A program made the position numbers and the translations under genes. 64,000 nt of DNA from assembly GCF_006494535.1 (NCBI RefSeq), contig NZ_VHIQ01000003.1, positions 248,001-312,000 of the forward strand. Reading direction: 5' to 3'. The notes under the pieces were generated by a model. It searched no databases and was not told where the DNA came from. It saw only the letters and a list, made by a program, of their open reading frames with translations. Positions 55,481 through 63,906 of the stretch are shown here, one piece after another (the stretch's first letter is position 1; each line of letters starts with the position of its first letter). This DNA is from Paucihalobacter ruber (lineage in GTDB: Bacteria > Bacteroidota > Bacteroidia > Flavobacteriales > Flavobacteriaceae).

Positions 55481-56428
55481 CTAAAAGTTGATGTGAGGAA
55501 AAATCTGTTTTATAGAATTTTGCTCTTTTTCAAGTTGCTCCAAAAATGACAAATATGCTTCTGACTTTGGATTAAATGGTTGATGTTGTATAGATTTTTG
55601 AACCTTATCAATTCGATTCATCATGGCTTTTGCCGAAGTGTGAATCCAAGATTCTGAAAATTTTTCCCAGATGTAGTTAATGGCTACCTCATTGGGATGA
55701 ATCATATCCGGTTTGTAAAAGCGATAGTCGCGTAATTCGTCCATCATCATTTCAAATGAAGGGAAATAATCGACATGATGAAATGACTCATTTATTTGAT
55801 GTACTGCCTGAATTAAAACTGATTTACTCAAGGTGTTTTGAGTAAATCCATCCTTTAAATGCCGAACCGGCGAAACTGTAAAAACAACATGTGCATCCTG
55901 ATTGACAATACGAATTTGTTCTATAAGGTTTTTTAAAGATTTGGTTACAGTTTCAACCCTAAGCAGCGATTTGGTAAATTCTATTGATGGAATTTTATGG
56001 CAATTGGCAACAATGTCGCCTGATTTCATATATTGATAAACCCAAGCAGTGCCTAAGGTAATTATAACATGACTGCTATTTAAAAGAAATTCTTTAGTAA
56101 CCGATAAATTGCCGTTTAAAGTATTTAATAACTCTTCAGGTTTTGATGAGCTCAATTGAGAATGGGCATCCAGGCAATGCCATTGTTCATTGTTAAAAAC
56201 TAACTCGTCCTGAATATAAAAGCGATTATTTAATGAACGATACACTAGCTTTTCTATGGCCAATGGATGAAATAAAATCCCGAACGGATTCAATAAATTT
56301 TGAAATTTAAAATAATCGAATTTATCACCCATCGCAGTTGCAAAACAAGAACCAATGAGTAAAATTGATGAATTGTAATCTATTGGATTTTTGCTCTTTG
56401 GAATATTTAGTTTGGTTGTGAGTTCCAT
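55481..56428 (-). CDS. GSCFA domain protein
   Basis: The 315-residue protein has the name-giving motif GSCFA in SSILLIGSCFATAMGDKFDYF, then NPFGILFHPLAIE, ITLGTAWVYQY and YRFYKPDMIHPN. This domain is related to SGNH/GDSL hydrolases; the GSC Ser and the closing DxxH (DMIHPNE) would be its dyad. Its substrate is unknown; members often lie in surface carbohydrate contexts. A single gene, with no clear promoter. Confidence 0.88.
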   Translation of the reverse strand: MELTTKLNIPKSKNPIDYNSSILLIGSCFATAMGDKFDYFKFQNLLNPFGILFHPLAIEKLVYRSLNNRFYIQDELVFNNEQWHCLDAHSQLSSSKPEELLNTLNGNLSVTKEFLLNSSHVIITLGTAWVYQYMKSGDIVANCHKIPSIEFTKSLLRVETVTKSLKNLIEQIRIVNQDAHVVFTVSPVRHLKDGFTQNTLSKSVLIQAVHQINESFHHVDYFPSFEMMMDELRDYRFYKPDMIHPNEVAINYIWEKFSESWIHTSAKAMMNRIDKVQKSIQHQPFNPKSEAYLSFLEQLEKEQNSIKQIFPHINF

Positions 56429-56558
56429 ACTAGTTATAATGTCATGAATGAAGCAAATTTTAATGTTTAATTAGATTGATATTTGCAACGTAAATTTAAG
56501 ACAACAATTAAGTAATTAAATCATCAAATCACATTAAAATCTTCATTAAAAAAGAACC

Positions 56559-56774
56559 TCAACTTTTTATCATCCTTAAATATAGCGATTCAACTTTGGC
56601 TCTCGCCCAAGGTGTCTTTCTTAAAAATGTTAAGCTAGACTTGATAGATGGATTACTTTTAAAACAGTTGATGTTAATTTTTTCAGATAAATATTCCCAT
56701 CCGTAACATGCTACCAGTTCATTAAGAATAAGCTCTAATGTTTTGCCGTGTAAGGGATTGTTAGATTGTTGCAT
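56559..56774 (-). CDS. VF530 family DNA-binding-like protein
   Basis: I start this 71-residue protein at ATG 56774, which gives [20 protein letters not shown]; the longer frame to 56837 has an unlike leader. It matches the VF530 family ([36 protein letters not shown]), a small helical fold of unknown function that was studied structurally in Vibrio. It lies 66 bases after the helicase stop on the same strand and may be cotranscribed. Confidence 0.87.
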   Translation of the reverse strand: MQQSNNPLHGKTLELILNELVACYGWEYLSEKININCFKSNPSIKSSLTFLRKTPWARAKVESLYLRMIKS

Positions 56775-56840
56775 TGTTGAATAATGTAAATGATTCAATT
56801 TCCAAATATCAAGAAAATAAAAAAAATGAGAAGACACAAG

Positions 56841-58130
56841 TTATTCTGAGCGTCTATTGGAATTGCTGTTAAATCTTCGTCTGTTATTTCTATTTTTATT
56901 ATTTGAGGATTTTGCTTCTCCATTTCCGGTGGGCTTTGAGCCTCTTTGTTGCGAACGCTGTTGGCGTTGCGGTTTTTCAATTTCGGTTGATGCGTTTGGA
57001 TCTGGTGTAAAACCTGAGATGACATCACTTTCAACTCTCATTCCAATGAGTTTTTCGATGTCTCTCAAGTAAGTCTTTTCGTCGGCACTAACCAATGAAA
57101 CAGCTATACCACTGGCTCCTGCTCTACCGGTTCTGCCAATGCGGTGTACATAATCTTCAGGAATGTTTGGCAATTCAAAATTTACCACATGTGGAAGTAA
57201 CGGAATATCTAATCCACGCGCAGCAATATCGGTAGCAACCAAAACTCTAATATCACCTTTTTTGAATTCATGTAAAGCCTTAGTGCGAGCCGCCTGACTT
57301 TTATTACCGTGGATGGCTAAAGCTGAAATATTACTGCTAATCAGTTTTTTGGTTAATTTATTGGCGCCGTGTTTGGTTCTTGTAAATACCAAAACCTGTT
57401 CCCAATCTCCATCTGAAATTAACTTTACCAAAATATCGGGCTTATCGGTTTTGTTGACATGATACACTTGCTGATTAATTTTTTCAACTGTTGTATTCTC
57501 GGGTGTAGCCTCCACAAGTACGGGATGATTTAAGATATCATTGGCCAAGGCTTTTATATCTTTGGAAAAGGTAGCCGAAAACAATAAATTCTGTCGTTTT
57601 GAAGGCATTAACGCCATGATTTTTTTAATATCACGCAAAAAGCCCATATCAAGCATCCTGTCGGCTTCATCTAAAACAAGAATTTCAATTTTATTGAGAT
57701 TTAGAAGTCTTTGATTGTGCAAATCCAGTAATCTGCCCGGCGTGGCAATTAAAATATCAACACCTTGGCGCAAGGCTGACACCTGCGGATTTTGATTAAC
57801 ACCGCCAAAGATTACGGCACTTTTAATATCTAAAAACGCACTGTAATCTTTAACATTACTGTAAACCTGCGCTGCCAGTTCTCGGGTTGGAGTAAGTACC
57901 AAAGCTCTTACAGGTCGATGACGAAGCGCGGGTTGTTGCGATAAAATTTGCAACATTGGCAATGTAAATCCTGCAGTTTTACCCGTACCGGTTTGAGCTG
58001 AGGCTAAAACATCTTTTCTCTCTAAAATTAAGGGAATTGCTTTTCGTTGAATTGGTGATGGTTGTGAATAACCTTGAATACTGACCGCTTTTAATAGGGC
58101 GTCAGACAAACCTAACGAAGTAAATGACAT
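56841..58130 (-). CDS. DEAD-box ATP-dependent RNA helicase (RhlE-like)
   Basis: The 429-residue helicase opens with the Q motif ([20 protein letters not shown], then [10 protein letters not shown]). Motifs are AQTGTGKT (I), PTRELAAQ (Ia), DEAD in [18 protein letters not shown] (III) and [10 protein letters not shown] (VI). The C-terminal tail is basic and Asn/Arg/Gln-rich ([28 protein letters not shown]), typical of RNA-binding extensions of RhlE types. It probably aids ribosome assembly or RNA decay. Confidence 0.94.
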   Translation of the reverse strand: MSFTSLGLSDALLKAVSIQGYSQPSPIQRKAIPLILERKDVLASAQTGTGKTAGFTLPMLQILSQQPALRHRPVRALVLTPTRELAAQVYSNVKDYSAFLDIKSAVIFGGVNQNPQVSALRQGVDILIATPGRLLDLHNQRLLNLNKIEILVLDEADRMLDMGFLRDIKKIMALMPSKRQNLLFSATFSKDIKALANDILNHPVLVEATPENTTVEKINQQVYHVNKTDKPDILVKLISDGDWEQVLVFTRTKHGANKLTKKLISSNISALAIHGNKSQAARTKALHEFKKGDIRVLVATDIAARGLDIPLLPHVVNFELPNIPEDYVHRIGRTGRAGASGIAVSLVSADEKTYLRDIEKLIGMRVESDVISGFTPDPNASTEIEKPQRQQRSQQRGSKPTGNGEAKSSNNKNRNNRRRFNSNSNRRSE

Positions 58131-58185
58131 AAAATTTGTTTATAAAATGACTGAACAAATTGATGTGTCATTTTTATATTAGTTG

Positions 58186-58193
58186 CAAAGGTA
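58186..58193 (-). promoter_or_regulatory. -7 promoter box for the helicase gene
   Basis: The minus strand reads TACCTTTG followed by CA, an exact TAnnTTTG match 55 bases before the helicase ATG. Confidence 0.55.
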
Positions 58194-58252
58194 CGGCTAT
58201 TGTTACTTTAAATGCTACTAATACAGTTTTATTGTAGTTTTCAAACTATTAA

Positions 58253-58287
58253 AAACAGAAAGCACCTGCCAATTGGCAAGTGCTTTC
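58253..58287 (-). terminator. terminator after the fasciclin gene
   Basis: Arms GAAAGCACCTGCC and GGCAAGTGCTTTC (58258-58287) pair over 13 positions with one mismatch around an AATT loop. Read leftward it ends in TGTTTTT. It starts 30 bases past the fasciclin stop. Confidence 0.82.
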
Positions 58288-58317
58288 CTCCTTTTCATAG
58301 CAATTTTCGAGTGAAAA

Positions 58318-58827
58318 TTACTTTGGCATTACAACGCTATCAATCACATGTATCACACCGTTTGATCCCATGACATCTGTAGTAACGATTTCGCTGTAAT
58401 TTCCGTTTTGGTCTTGTAACCAAATTTTACCGTCTTTCTGTAAAACAGTTAAAGTTTGTCCGTTTAAAGCTTTTAATTCAACTTTACCTTTTCCTTTTTT
58501 AAGCGCAGCAACTACATCGGCCGCAGCTAATTTTCCAGAAACTACGTGAAAAGTTAATATATTGGTTAAAGCCTTTACATTTTCCGGCTGTAACAACGAA
58601 TTTAACGTAGCAGCATCAATTTTTGCAAATGCATCATTTGTTGGAGCAAAAACTGTAAATGGTCCATCTCCTTGTAAAGCACCCACTAAATCTGCAGCTT
58701 TTAAAGCCGTTACTAAAGTTGTGAAGTTTTCATTTGATACCGCAGCATCAACAATAGTCTGCGAATTGATAGTTTGACTTGCTGCAAAAGCAAATAAACA
58801 GGTTACAATGGTAAAAATCTTTTTCAT
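58318..58827 (-). CDS. fasciclin (FAS1) domain protein, exported
   Basis: The 169-residue protein starts at ATG 58827, giving a signal peptide (MKKIFTIVTCLFAFAAS) and a single FAS1 domain: NENFTTLVTALKAADLVGAL, GPFTVFAPTNDAFAKI, LTFHVVSGKL and GSNGVIHVIDSVVMPK (the H2 region). FAS1 domains mediate adhesion at surfaces. The longer frame to 58887 would put the promoter box inside the gene. It has its own terminator. Confidence 0.92.
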   Translation of the reverse strand: MKKIFTIVTCLFAFAASQTINSQTIVDAAVSNENFTTLVTALKAADLVGALQGDGPFTVFAPTNDAFAKIDAATLNSLLQPENVKALTNILTFHVVSGKLAAADVVAALKKGKGKVELKALNGQTLTVLQKDGKIWLQDQNGNYSEIVTTDVMGSNGVIHVIDSVVMPK

Positions 58828-58863
58828 AATAATTTTGTTTAAGTATTTATATTTTTTGTTAAA

Positions 58864-58871
58864 CAAATATA
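58864..58871 (-). promoter_or_regulatory. -7 promoter box for the fasciclin gene
   Basis: The minus strand reads TATATTTG, an exact TAnnTTTG match 37 bases before ATG 58827. It supports that start. Confidence 0.5.
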
Positions 58872-58887
58872 TGAAGAAGATTGTCAA

Positions 58888-59191
58888 ATAAGAGATTACG
58901 GTTCAATTTTTAGCCATACTTTAACACATCAAGTATAAAATAGGAACACGAAACTGAAAAAATGCTATTGAGATGTTTAGATTAGAGACTTGGTGAAATT
59001 ACAGTGGATTATTAAGTATTAAGACGAGAGTATTAAGTATTAAGACAAAAGACTGCCTTGACAACATTAACTTATTGATATTTTGAAAATTGAATGTTGA
59101 ATAAATCCATATAATAATCAGTCCGTACAAAATTGTTACAACAATATAATTTTCGATATGGAACAAATTTTTTTTAAGATATGATACTTCT
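58888..59191. other. 304-base intergenic region
   Basis: Between the fasciclin and epimerase genes I see AT-rich DNA, a 21-base tandem duplication at 59010-59051, and no open frame, tRNA or strong hairpin. The promoter of the fasciclin gene lies just left of it. Confidence 0.55.
59010..59051. repeat. two-copy 21-base tandem repeat
   Basis: Units 59010-59030 and 59031-59051 both read TATTAAGTATTAAGAC plus a purine-rich tail, and differ at two bases. Each unit itself contains a doubled TATTAAG. Confidence 0.85.
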
Positions 59192-60100
59192 TTAGGCCTT
59201 TAGTAAGTCCTGTAGTGCAGGTCTGATATTGTGGAAATCAAAGTTAAAACCTTCTTCTTCAAGTTTTTGAGAGCAAACTCGCTGGCTTTCAAAAAGTAAG
59301 ATATGCATTTCTCCTAATGCAAGTTTCATAACAAACCTTGGGATGTTAGGTAAGAATAGTGGCCTTTTAACTGTTTCAGCAACGGCCTTGGTGAGTTCTT
59401 TGTTGGTTACTGCGTTAGGCGCCACAGCATTAAAAACACCTTCTAACTGATGTTGGGCGATAAATAAAAATATTTTAGCCAAATCTGAAATATGAATCCA
59501 ACTTTGCCATTGCTTACCGCTACCAAAAGCTGCACCAACGTACATTTTTACAGGCTTTATAATTTCGGGTAATGCACCTCCTTCGGCAGACATTACTAAC
59601 CCAATTCTTACTTTGGTTACTAAAGCACCAGTAGAAGTAAATTGATCGGCAGCATTTTCCCAAGCCTCAACAACTTCACCTAAAAAAGATGAGGCTACTT
59701 CTTTGCTTTCTTCGTCGTAATAATTGGTAATAGAACTAGGATAGATACCAATGGCGCTGGCCGAGATATAATGAGAAATATTGATGTTGCGATCTTTAAT
59801 GCAGTTTAAAATACAATTGGCACCATCAATTCTACTGTTTAAAATTTCTTTCTTGTAAGCTGAAGTCCAGCGCTTGGAAATAGAAGCTCCGGCCAAATTA
59901 ATAACAACATCAACCTTGTTAAAACACTTTGAATCTATTTCATTGTTTGCCGGATCCCAGTAATAACCGGTATAATTTTTATCGGTAGATAGTTTTGATT
60001 TATTAGTAGTAAGGTAATTAACAGCAATGCTCTGTTGATGACAAAGTCTCACCAATTCCTGACCAACCAAACCTGTAGCTCCTGCTATTAAAATTCTCAT
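59192..60100 (-). CDS. TIGR01777 family epimerase (SDR39U1-like)
   Basis: The 302-residue protein is an extended short-chain dehydrogenase relative: ILIAGATGLVGQELVRLC (NAD-binding GxxGxxG), YYWDPANNEID, VINLAGASISKRWT and SWIHISDLAKIFLF, then a C-terminal DUF1731-like domain with AVAPNAVTNKEL. These match the TIGR01777 family, whose members include cell-division-linked SulA-type proteins of unknown reaction. A -7 box lies 17 bases upstream. Confidence 0.9.
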   Translation of the reverse strand: MRILIAGATGLVGQELVRLCHQQSIAVNYLTTNKSKLSTDKNYTGYYWDPANNEIDSKCFNKVDVVINLAGASISKRWTSAYKKEILNSRIDGANCILNCIKDRNINISHYISASAIGIYPSSITNYYDEESKEVASSFLGEVVEAWENAADQFTSTGALVTKVRIGLVMSAEGGALPEIIKPVKMYVGAAFGSGKQWQSWIHISDLAKIFLFIAQHQLEGVFNAVAPNAVTNKELTKAVAETVKRPLFLPNIPRFVMKLALGEMHILLFESQRVCSQKLEEEGFNFDFHNIRPALQDLLKA

Positions 60101-60596
60101 TATATGTTATTTTGGTCAAAATTAGAGAATAAGTAAAATTAGTATTGTTGGTTTAACAGTATTTTATATTCATCATTAACTACAAACTGCCGTTTCAGTG
60201 CGATTATTCCCTTCAACCTTCATCTAAACCAAAGCATTACAAGAAAAGCCTAAATTGTTGTTAATTTGATAAATAACCATATTGCTTAGCACAAGGATTG
60301 CTAAAAAGTATGAAATTTCTAAAATAATAATGACGACACACAAAACTACCAACAATCGCTTTCTTGAATTCTTACAAATAGCCTTCGGAAGTATTTGAAA
60401 TGGTAAGATGTTGGTTGATGAGCCTGCCCGCCGGAGCTTTAGCGTAGGAGGGTTTTTGAGATGGTGAGTCTTTGAGTTTTTGAGTTGATATGTTAAGAGC
60501 GCTTTTTTTGCGCTGGACATTTAGCTCCCTAAGGTCGCTGAATGTTAAGAGCGCTTTTTTTGCGCCGGGCATTTAGCTCCCTAAGGTCGCTGAATG
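60101..60596. other. 496-base intergenic region with repeats
   Basis: This gap between the epimerase and mnmD genes (both leftward) has the epimerase promoter at its left end, a G+C-rich block at 60421-60451 (GCCTGCCCGCCGGAGC, then GCGTAGGAGG), low-complexity TTTGAG runs at about 60453-60485, and a 52-base tandem array from 60491. Short frames in it are translations of the repeats and are not credible genes. Confidence 0.6.
60117..60124 (-). promoter_or_regulatory. -7 promoter box for the epimerase gene
   Basis: The minus strand reads TAATTTTG, an exact TAnnTTTG match 17 bases before the epimerase ATG. Confidence 0.5.
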
Positions 60597-60627
60597 TTAA
60601 GAGCGCTTTTTTTGCGCTCTTAACATT
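60491..60627. repeat. 52-base tandem repeat ending in a perfect palindrome at the mnmD 3' end
   Basis: Units start at 60491, 60543 and 60595, with a period of 52 bases. Each has GTTAAGAGCGC, seven T and GCGC; units 1 and 2 also share TTTAGCTCCCTAAGGTCGCT. The third, partial unit runs into the end of mnmD, where perfect 14-base arms AATGTTAAGAGCGC (60593-60606) and GCGCTCTTAACATT (60614-60627) flank T7. In units 1 and 2 the right arm is degenerate. Confidence 0.9.
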
Positions 60628-61265
60628 TCACGTTTGCCTGGTGGTCCCGGTAGTTTTTCTACTAAAAATCCGGCCGATTGCATAGCGCGTCTCACGCTTC
60701 CTTTGGCTGCATAGGTCACTAAAATTCCATCATTTTTTAAGGCCTTGTACATGCGTTTAAACATAGCTTCATCCCAAAGTTCAGGTTGTACACGAGCGCC
60801 AAAAGCATCGAAATAAACAAGATGATAGGCATCTGAATCGTTGATGTCATCAAAGAATTTTTGCTGTTTGGTAAGTTTGAAATTTTTAGTGATTTGAAAA
60901 GCTAATTCCCAATCACCTCGGTGAAGTCTCCAAAAATCTTCAGTTCGGCCATCGGCATTTAAGGTCGATGCATAATTAAGTTGTGCCAACTCGTCCTCAA
61001 GAACCGGATAAGCTTCTACGCCGGTATAATTTATTTTTATTTGATTTTTATCAGCTTCAAGTAAAGTGATAAAGGCGTTCAAACCGGTACCAAAACCAAC
61101 TTCCAATATGTTGATGCTATTTAATTTTACGGCATGCAATCCGTGTTTTATAAAAACATGTTGAGCCTCTTGCACAGCGCCGTGAATGGAATGGTACTGT
61201 TCGTTCCAGTCTTCAATCTGAATGGTTTTAGACCCGTCGGCCGTAGTGATAATTTTCCGTTTCAA
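60597..61265 (-). CDS. mnmD: tRNA 5-methylaminomethyl-2-thiouridine methyltransferase (MnmD)
   Basis: The 222-residue protein is the stand-alone methyltransferase half of MnmC, which methylates the wobble uridine of several tRNAs. SAM-binding text ILEVGFGTGLNAFITLLEA is clear, with YFDAFGARVQPELWDEAMF and YAAKGSVRRAMQSAGF later. The last codons (MLRAQKKRS, stop) form one arm of a perfect palindrome and the third unit of a tandem repeat. It is followed upstream by a haem lipoprotein gene, one base away. Confidence 0.93.
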   Translation of the reverse strand: MKRKIITTADGSKTIQIEDWNEQYHSIHGAVQEAQHVFIKHGLHAVKLNSINILEVGFGTGLNAFITLLEADKNQIKINYTGVEAYPVLEDELAQLNYASTLNADGRTEDFWRLHRGDWELAFQITKNFKLTKQQKFFDDINDSDAYHLVYFDAFGARVQPELWDEAMFKRMYKALKNDGILVTYAAKGSVRRAMQSAGFLVEKLPGPPGKREMLRAQKKRS

Positions 61266-61266
61266 A

Positions 61267-61692
61267 TTACTGTATCAGTAACTTTTTAATACGCGGAATT
61301 GGTCCGGTACATTCGGTTTGATGACAGGTAATACAAACGTTGACCATATTGTTAAAATTCTGTTTTACCAGAGTGGAATCGGTTGTAGTGTGAAATGTTT
61401 CCTGAGCTTTCAAAAACACTTCCGAAAAACTGTTAAATACCGTGTTTCGGCTTTTCCCATTGGTCATTTCAGCTTTGTGAATTTCCAAAAACTCCATAGG
61501 AAAATGGGAGGGCATGTTACCATTTAAGATACTGTCTTTAACCGCCAAATTGTAATTATACATCTCATTCATGAGATTGGCCATTTCTGAAGGCTCATAC
61601 AAATCGAACTCAATTTTTTGAGCAGTTTCCTTCTTGGGTTGTTCAGTACAACTCATAAAGCAAACAACTACGCATACAACAAAAATTCTCAT
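61267..61692 (-). CDS. small haem-c lipoprotein
   Basis: The 141-residue protein has a lipoprotein signal (MRIFVVCVVVCFMSC, Cys15) and a helical body. A single haem-binding motif CITCH lies near the C-terminus, followed by QTECTGPIPRIKKL. A late CxxCH after a four-helix-like body recalls cytochrome c'/class II types. Its electron partner is unknown. It lies between mnmD and the DUF4920 gene, sharing a base with the latter. Confidence 0.82.
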   Translation of the reverse strand: MRIFVVCVVVCFMSCTEQPKKETAQKIEFDLYEPSEMANLMNEMYNYNLAVKDSILNGNMPSHFPMEFLEIHKAEMTNGKSRNTVFNSFSEVFLKAQETFHTTTDSTLVKQNFNNMVNVCITCHQTECTGPIPRIKKLLIQ

Positions 61693-62198
61693 TATTGTTT
61701 AATTAGTACGCCGTCGGCTTCAAATGAATAGGTTCGTTTTGGTTCGGTGATAGCCGCTATTTCTTCGGTTGATTTACCGGCGTCTTCGGCGTAGTGACGT
61801 AGCTCTTCCACAGGCATTTCATTTACAAAAGCTTTACCGTTAACGATCACTTCCATCCCGGCAATATTCTTTGGCATAAAGAAACCGTAGTCTTTAAACT
61901 TCACCATAATTTCTTTATCGTCATCAAGGTTTAAACGCATCCAGCAACCTTTGCTCTGGCAAACCTCTTCTACTTTGGCTATTACTTTAGTGTGAACCGT
62001 ATCTCCGGCTTTTAAATTCTTGTAAACTTCGGTCATTTGAGCAGCCGACAGCGCATCTGCATCTGTTATTTCACCTCCAAATGATGCATAGGCAATTTCT
62101 TGTTTTTCAACATTCTGAACTTCATCTTGGGTAGACGTGTTATTTTTACAAGACGCGAATAATAAAGCTACAACAATTAAAACATAAATTGGTTTCAT
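61692..62198 (-). CDS. DUF4920 lipoprotein
   Basis: The 168-residue protein has a lipoprotein signal (MKPIYVLIVVALLFASC) and a DUF4920 domain: TVHTKVIAKVEEVCQSKGCWM, then IMVKFKDYGFFMPKNIAGMEV and GKAFVNEMPVEELRHYAEDAGK. Family members occur in Bacteroidota and have a conserved CxxxxCW, which may bind metal or form a disulfide. ATG 62204 is an alternative start two codons upstream. It leads the haem lipoprotein and mnmD genes. Confidence 0.87.
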   Translation of the reverse strand: MKPIYVLIVVALLFASCKNNTSTQDEVQNVEKQEIAYASFGGEITDADALSAAQMTEVYKNLKAGDTVHTKVIAKVEEVCQSKGCWMRLNLDDDKEIMVKFKDYGFFMPKNIAGMEVIVNGKAFVNEMPVEELRHYAEDAGKSTEEIAAITEPKRTYSFEADGVLIKQ

Positions 62199-62226
62199 AA
62201 ACATCTGATTTCATTAAGTTTCAACA

Positions 62227-62234
62227 AAAATAGT
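62227..62234 (-). promoter_or_regulatory. -7 promoter box for the DUF4920-haem lipoprotein-mnmD genes
   Basis: The minus strand reads TATTTTTG, an exact TAnnTTTG match 29 bases before the DUF4920 ATG. It faces away from the ilvE promoter. Confidence 0.5.
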
Positions 62235-62281
62235 ACTTTTTTAATAGATATTTATGTTTTTATTGCGCCTTAAAATAGCTA

Positions 62282-62289
62282 CTTTTGCC
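62282..62289 (+). promoter_or_regulatory. -7 promoter box for ilvE
   Basis: TACTTTTG followed by CC is an exact TAnnTTTG match 22 bases before the ilvE ATG, in the divergent gap. Confidence 0.55.
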
Positions 62290-62310
62290 GCAGTTTTAAA
62301 GCATTAACCT

Positions 62311-63369
62311 ATGGCAACCACAATAAACATTACTAAAAGAACAGATACAAAAATCAACAACGTAGATTTTAACAATTTAATTTTTGGAACTGTTTTTACA
62401 GACCATATGTTTTATTGCGATTATAAAGACGGACAATGGCAACAGCCGCAAATTACGCCCTATCAGGCCATGAGCTTTGATCCCGCAGCGCGCGTATTTC
62501 ATTACGGACAAGCAGTTTTTGAAGGGATGAAAGCCTACAAAGACGAGGAGGGCAAAATTTTCTTGTTCAGACCCGATCAAAACTTTAAACGCATTAACAA
62601 ATCTTCGGCAAGATTGGCCATGCCCGAATTTCCTGAAGATTTTTTTTTCGAGGGATTAACCGAATTATTAAAATTAGACAGTGCTTGGATAAAACCCGGT
62701 GTTGGTAATTCTCTATATCTAAGACCATTTGTTATTGCTACCGAACCTGCTATTTCGGCTTCACCGGCAAAGGAATACAGATTTATGATTATTTTGTCGC
62801 CTGCAAAAGCTTATTACGCCGGAAAAGTACGTGTTTTATTTGCCGAAAAATTTAGTCGTGCCGCCAATGGTGGTGTTGGTTTTGCAAAGGCGGCCGGCAA
62901 CTATGCTGCACAATTTTATCCAACAAGTCTGGCTCAGAAAAAAGGCTATCAGCAAGTGATTTGGACAGATGCCAATAGCCATGAAAATTTGGAGGAAGCC
63001 GGTACCATGAATGTGTTTTTTAGAATTAATGATACTTTAATCACAGCGCCAACGAGCGATAGAATTCTAGATGGTGTTACCAGAAAAAGTCTGATTCAGC
63101 TTTGTGATGATTTGAATATTAACTGCGAAGTTAGAAACATCACCGTATCAGAAATAAAAACGGCCGCCAAGAACGGTAGCTTAAAAGAAATTTTTGGTGC
63201 GGGCACGGCAGCTGTTATTAGTCCGGTAGAAGCTTTTGAACATGCTGAAGAACTATTTGAACTTCCGGAAATTGAGAATTCCTACGGCAGTTTACTAAAA
63301 GACAGCATGCTTAAAATTCAGCACAATTTAGCTGAGGACAAACACGGCTGGCGTTATGAGGTGAGATAG
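62311..63369 (+). CDS. ilvE: branched-chain amino acid aminotransferase
   Basis: The 352-residue PLP enzyme (fold type IV) interconverts branched-chain amino acids and their 2-oxo acids. Family landmarks are FHYGQAVFEGMKAYKDE, FRPDQNFKRIN, SLYLRPFVIATEP, GVGFAKAAGNYAAQ (catalytic Lys) and ENLEEAGTMNVFF. The length fits the BCAT group. It gives substrates to the E2-type oxoacid complex (37796) in principle, though the genes are far apart. Confidence 0.95.
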   Translation: MATTINITKRTDTKINNVDFNNLIFGTVFTDHMFYCDYKDGQWQQPQITPYQAMSFDPAARVFHYGQAVFEGMKAYKDEEGKIFLFRPDQNFKRINKSSARLAMPEFPEDFFFEGLTELLKLDSAWIKPGVGNSLYLRPFVIATEPAISASPAKEYRFMIILSPAKAYYAGKVRVLFAEKFSRAANGGVGFAKAAGNYAAQFYPTSLAQKKGYQQVIWTDANSHENLEEAGTMNVFFRINDTLITAPTSDRILDGVTRKSLIQLCDDLNINCEVRNITVSEIKTAAKNGSLKEIFGAGTAAVISPVEAFEHAEELFELPEIENSYGSLLKDSMLKIQHNLAEDKHGWRYEVR

Positions 63370-63375
63370 TCTTTT

Positions 63376-63505
63376 TGAGTTATGAGTTATAAGTGAGTTA
63401 TGAGTTGTTAGTTGTGAGTTGGTAAGGTCTAAATACCAAATTTCAAAGCACAAATTCCAAATTACAATTTACAAATACCAAACTCCAAACTCTGAACTCC
63501 AAACT
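63376..63505. repeat. low-complexity intergenic repeats
   Basis: Left part (63376-63421): repeated GAGTTATGAGTTATAAGT-like units. Right part (63432-63505): repeated CAAATTCC/CAAACTCC-like heptamer steps. Both are degenerate short-period repeats between ilvE and the MazG-like gene. Confidence 0.75.
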
Positions 63506-63519
63506 TTATCAACTTATTT

Positions 63520-63906
63520 CTATTTCTCCAAAATCGACATGATGTTTGGCTGGAAGTAATTTGGGCCTTTTAAAACCTTCCCATCTTCGCGATAAATGGG
63601 TTCGCCGTTTTCACCCAGTTTGCTCATATTGCTACGCTGAATTTCGTTAAAAACTTCCTCTATTTTGTGTTGCAAACCATGTTCAATAATGGTCCCACAT
63701 AAAATATAGAGCAAATCACCCAAAGCATCGGCTACTTCAACCAAATCGTTGTTATTGGCAGCATCGAGGTATTCTTCATTTTCCTCTCGCATCAATTTAT
63801 ACCTGAGTAAATTTTTTGAAATTCCTAAATTGGCCTGAGGTGTTTCTCGGTAGCCTAATTTAAAAGCCGTATGAAAAGCCTTTACGGCATCTATTTTGTC
63901 TTGCAT
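63520..63906 (-). CDS. MazG-like NTP pyrophosphohydrolase family protein
   Basis: The 128-residue all-alpha protein has the MazG/HisE-type metal site: REENEEYLDAA (ExxE) and LVEVADALGDLLYILCG (ExxD). Such enzymes hydrolyse nucleoside triphosphates or phosphoribosyl-ATP; specificity is not evident. The C-terminus has GEPIYREDGKVLKGPNYFQP, a phrase of a known small family in this phylum. The last 94 bases of the window (63907-64000) hold only AT-rich DNA. Confidence 0.9.
   Translation of the reverse strand: MQDKIDAVKAFHTAFKLGYRETPQANLGISKNLLRYKLMREENEEYLDAANNNDLVEVADALGDLLYILCGTIIEHGLQHKIEEVFNEIQRSNMSKLGENGEPIYREDGKVLKGPNYFQPNIMSILEK

Noticed and set aside
60421-60451. G+C-rich block as a second dispersed repeat
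   Set aside because: It resembles intergenic repeats I recall from flavobacteria, but only one copy is in the window and its hairpin pairing is imperfect, so I did not list it as a repeat.
60372-60572. Small proteins on the minus strand within the repeat array
   Set aside because: Their sequences are translations of the 52-base units and G+C-rich block in shifting frames, with no plausible start context or family.
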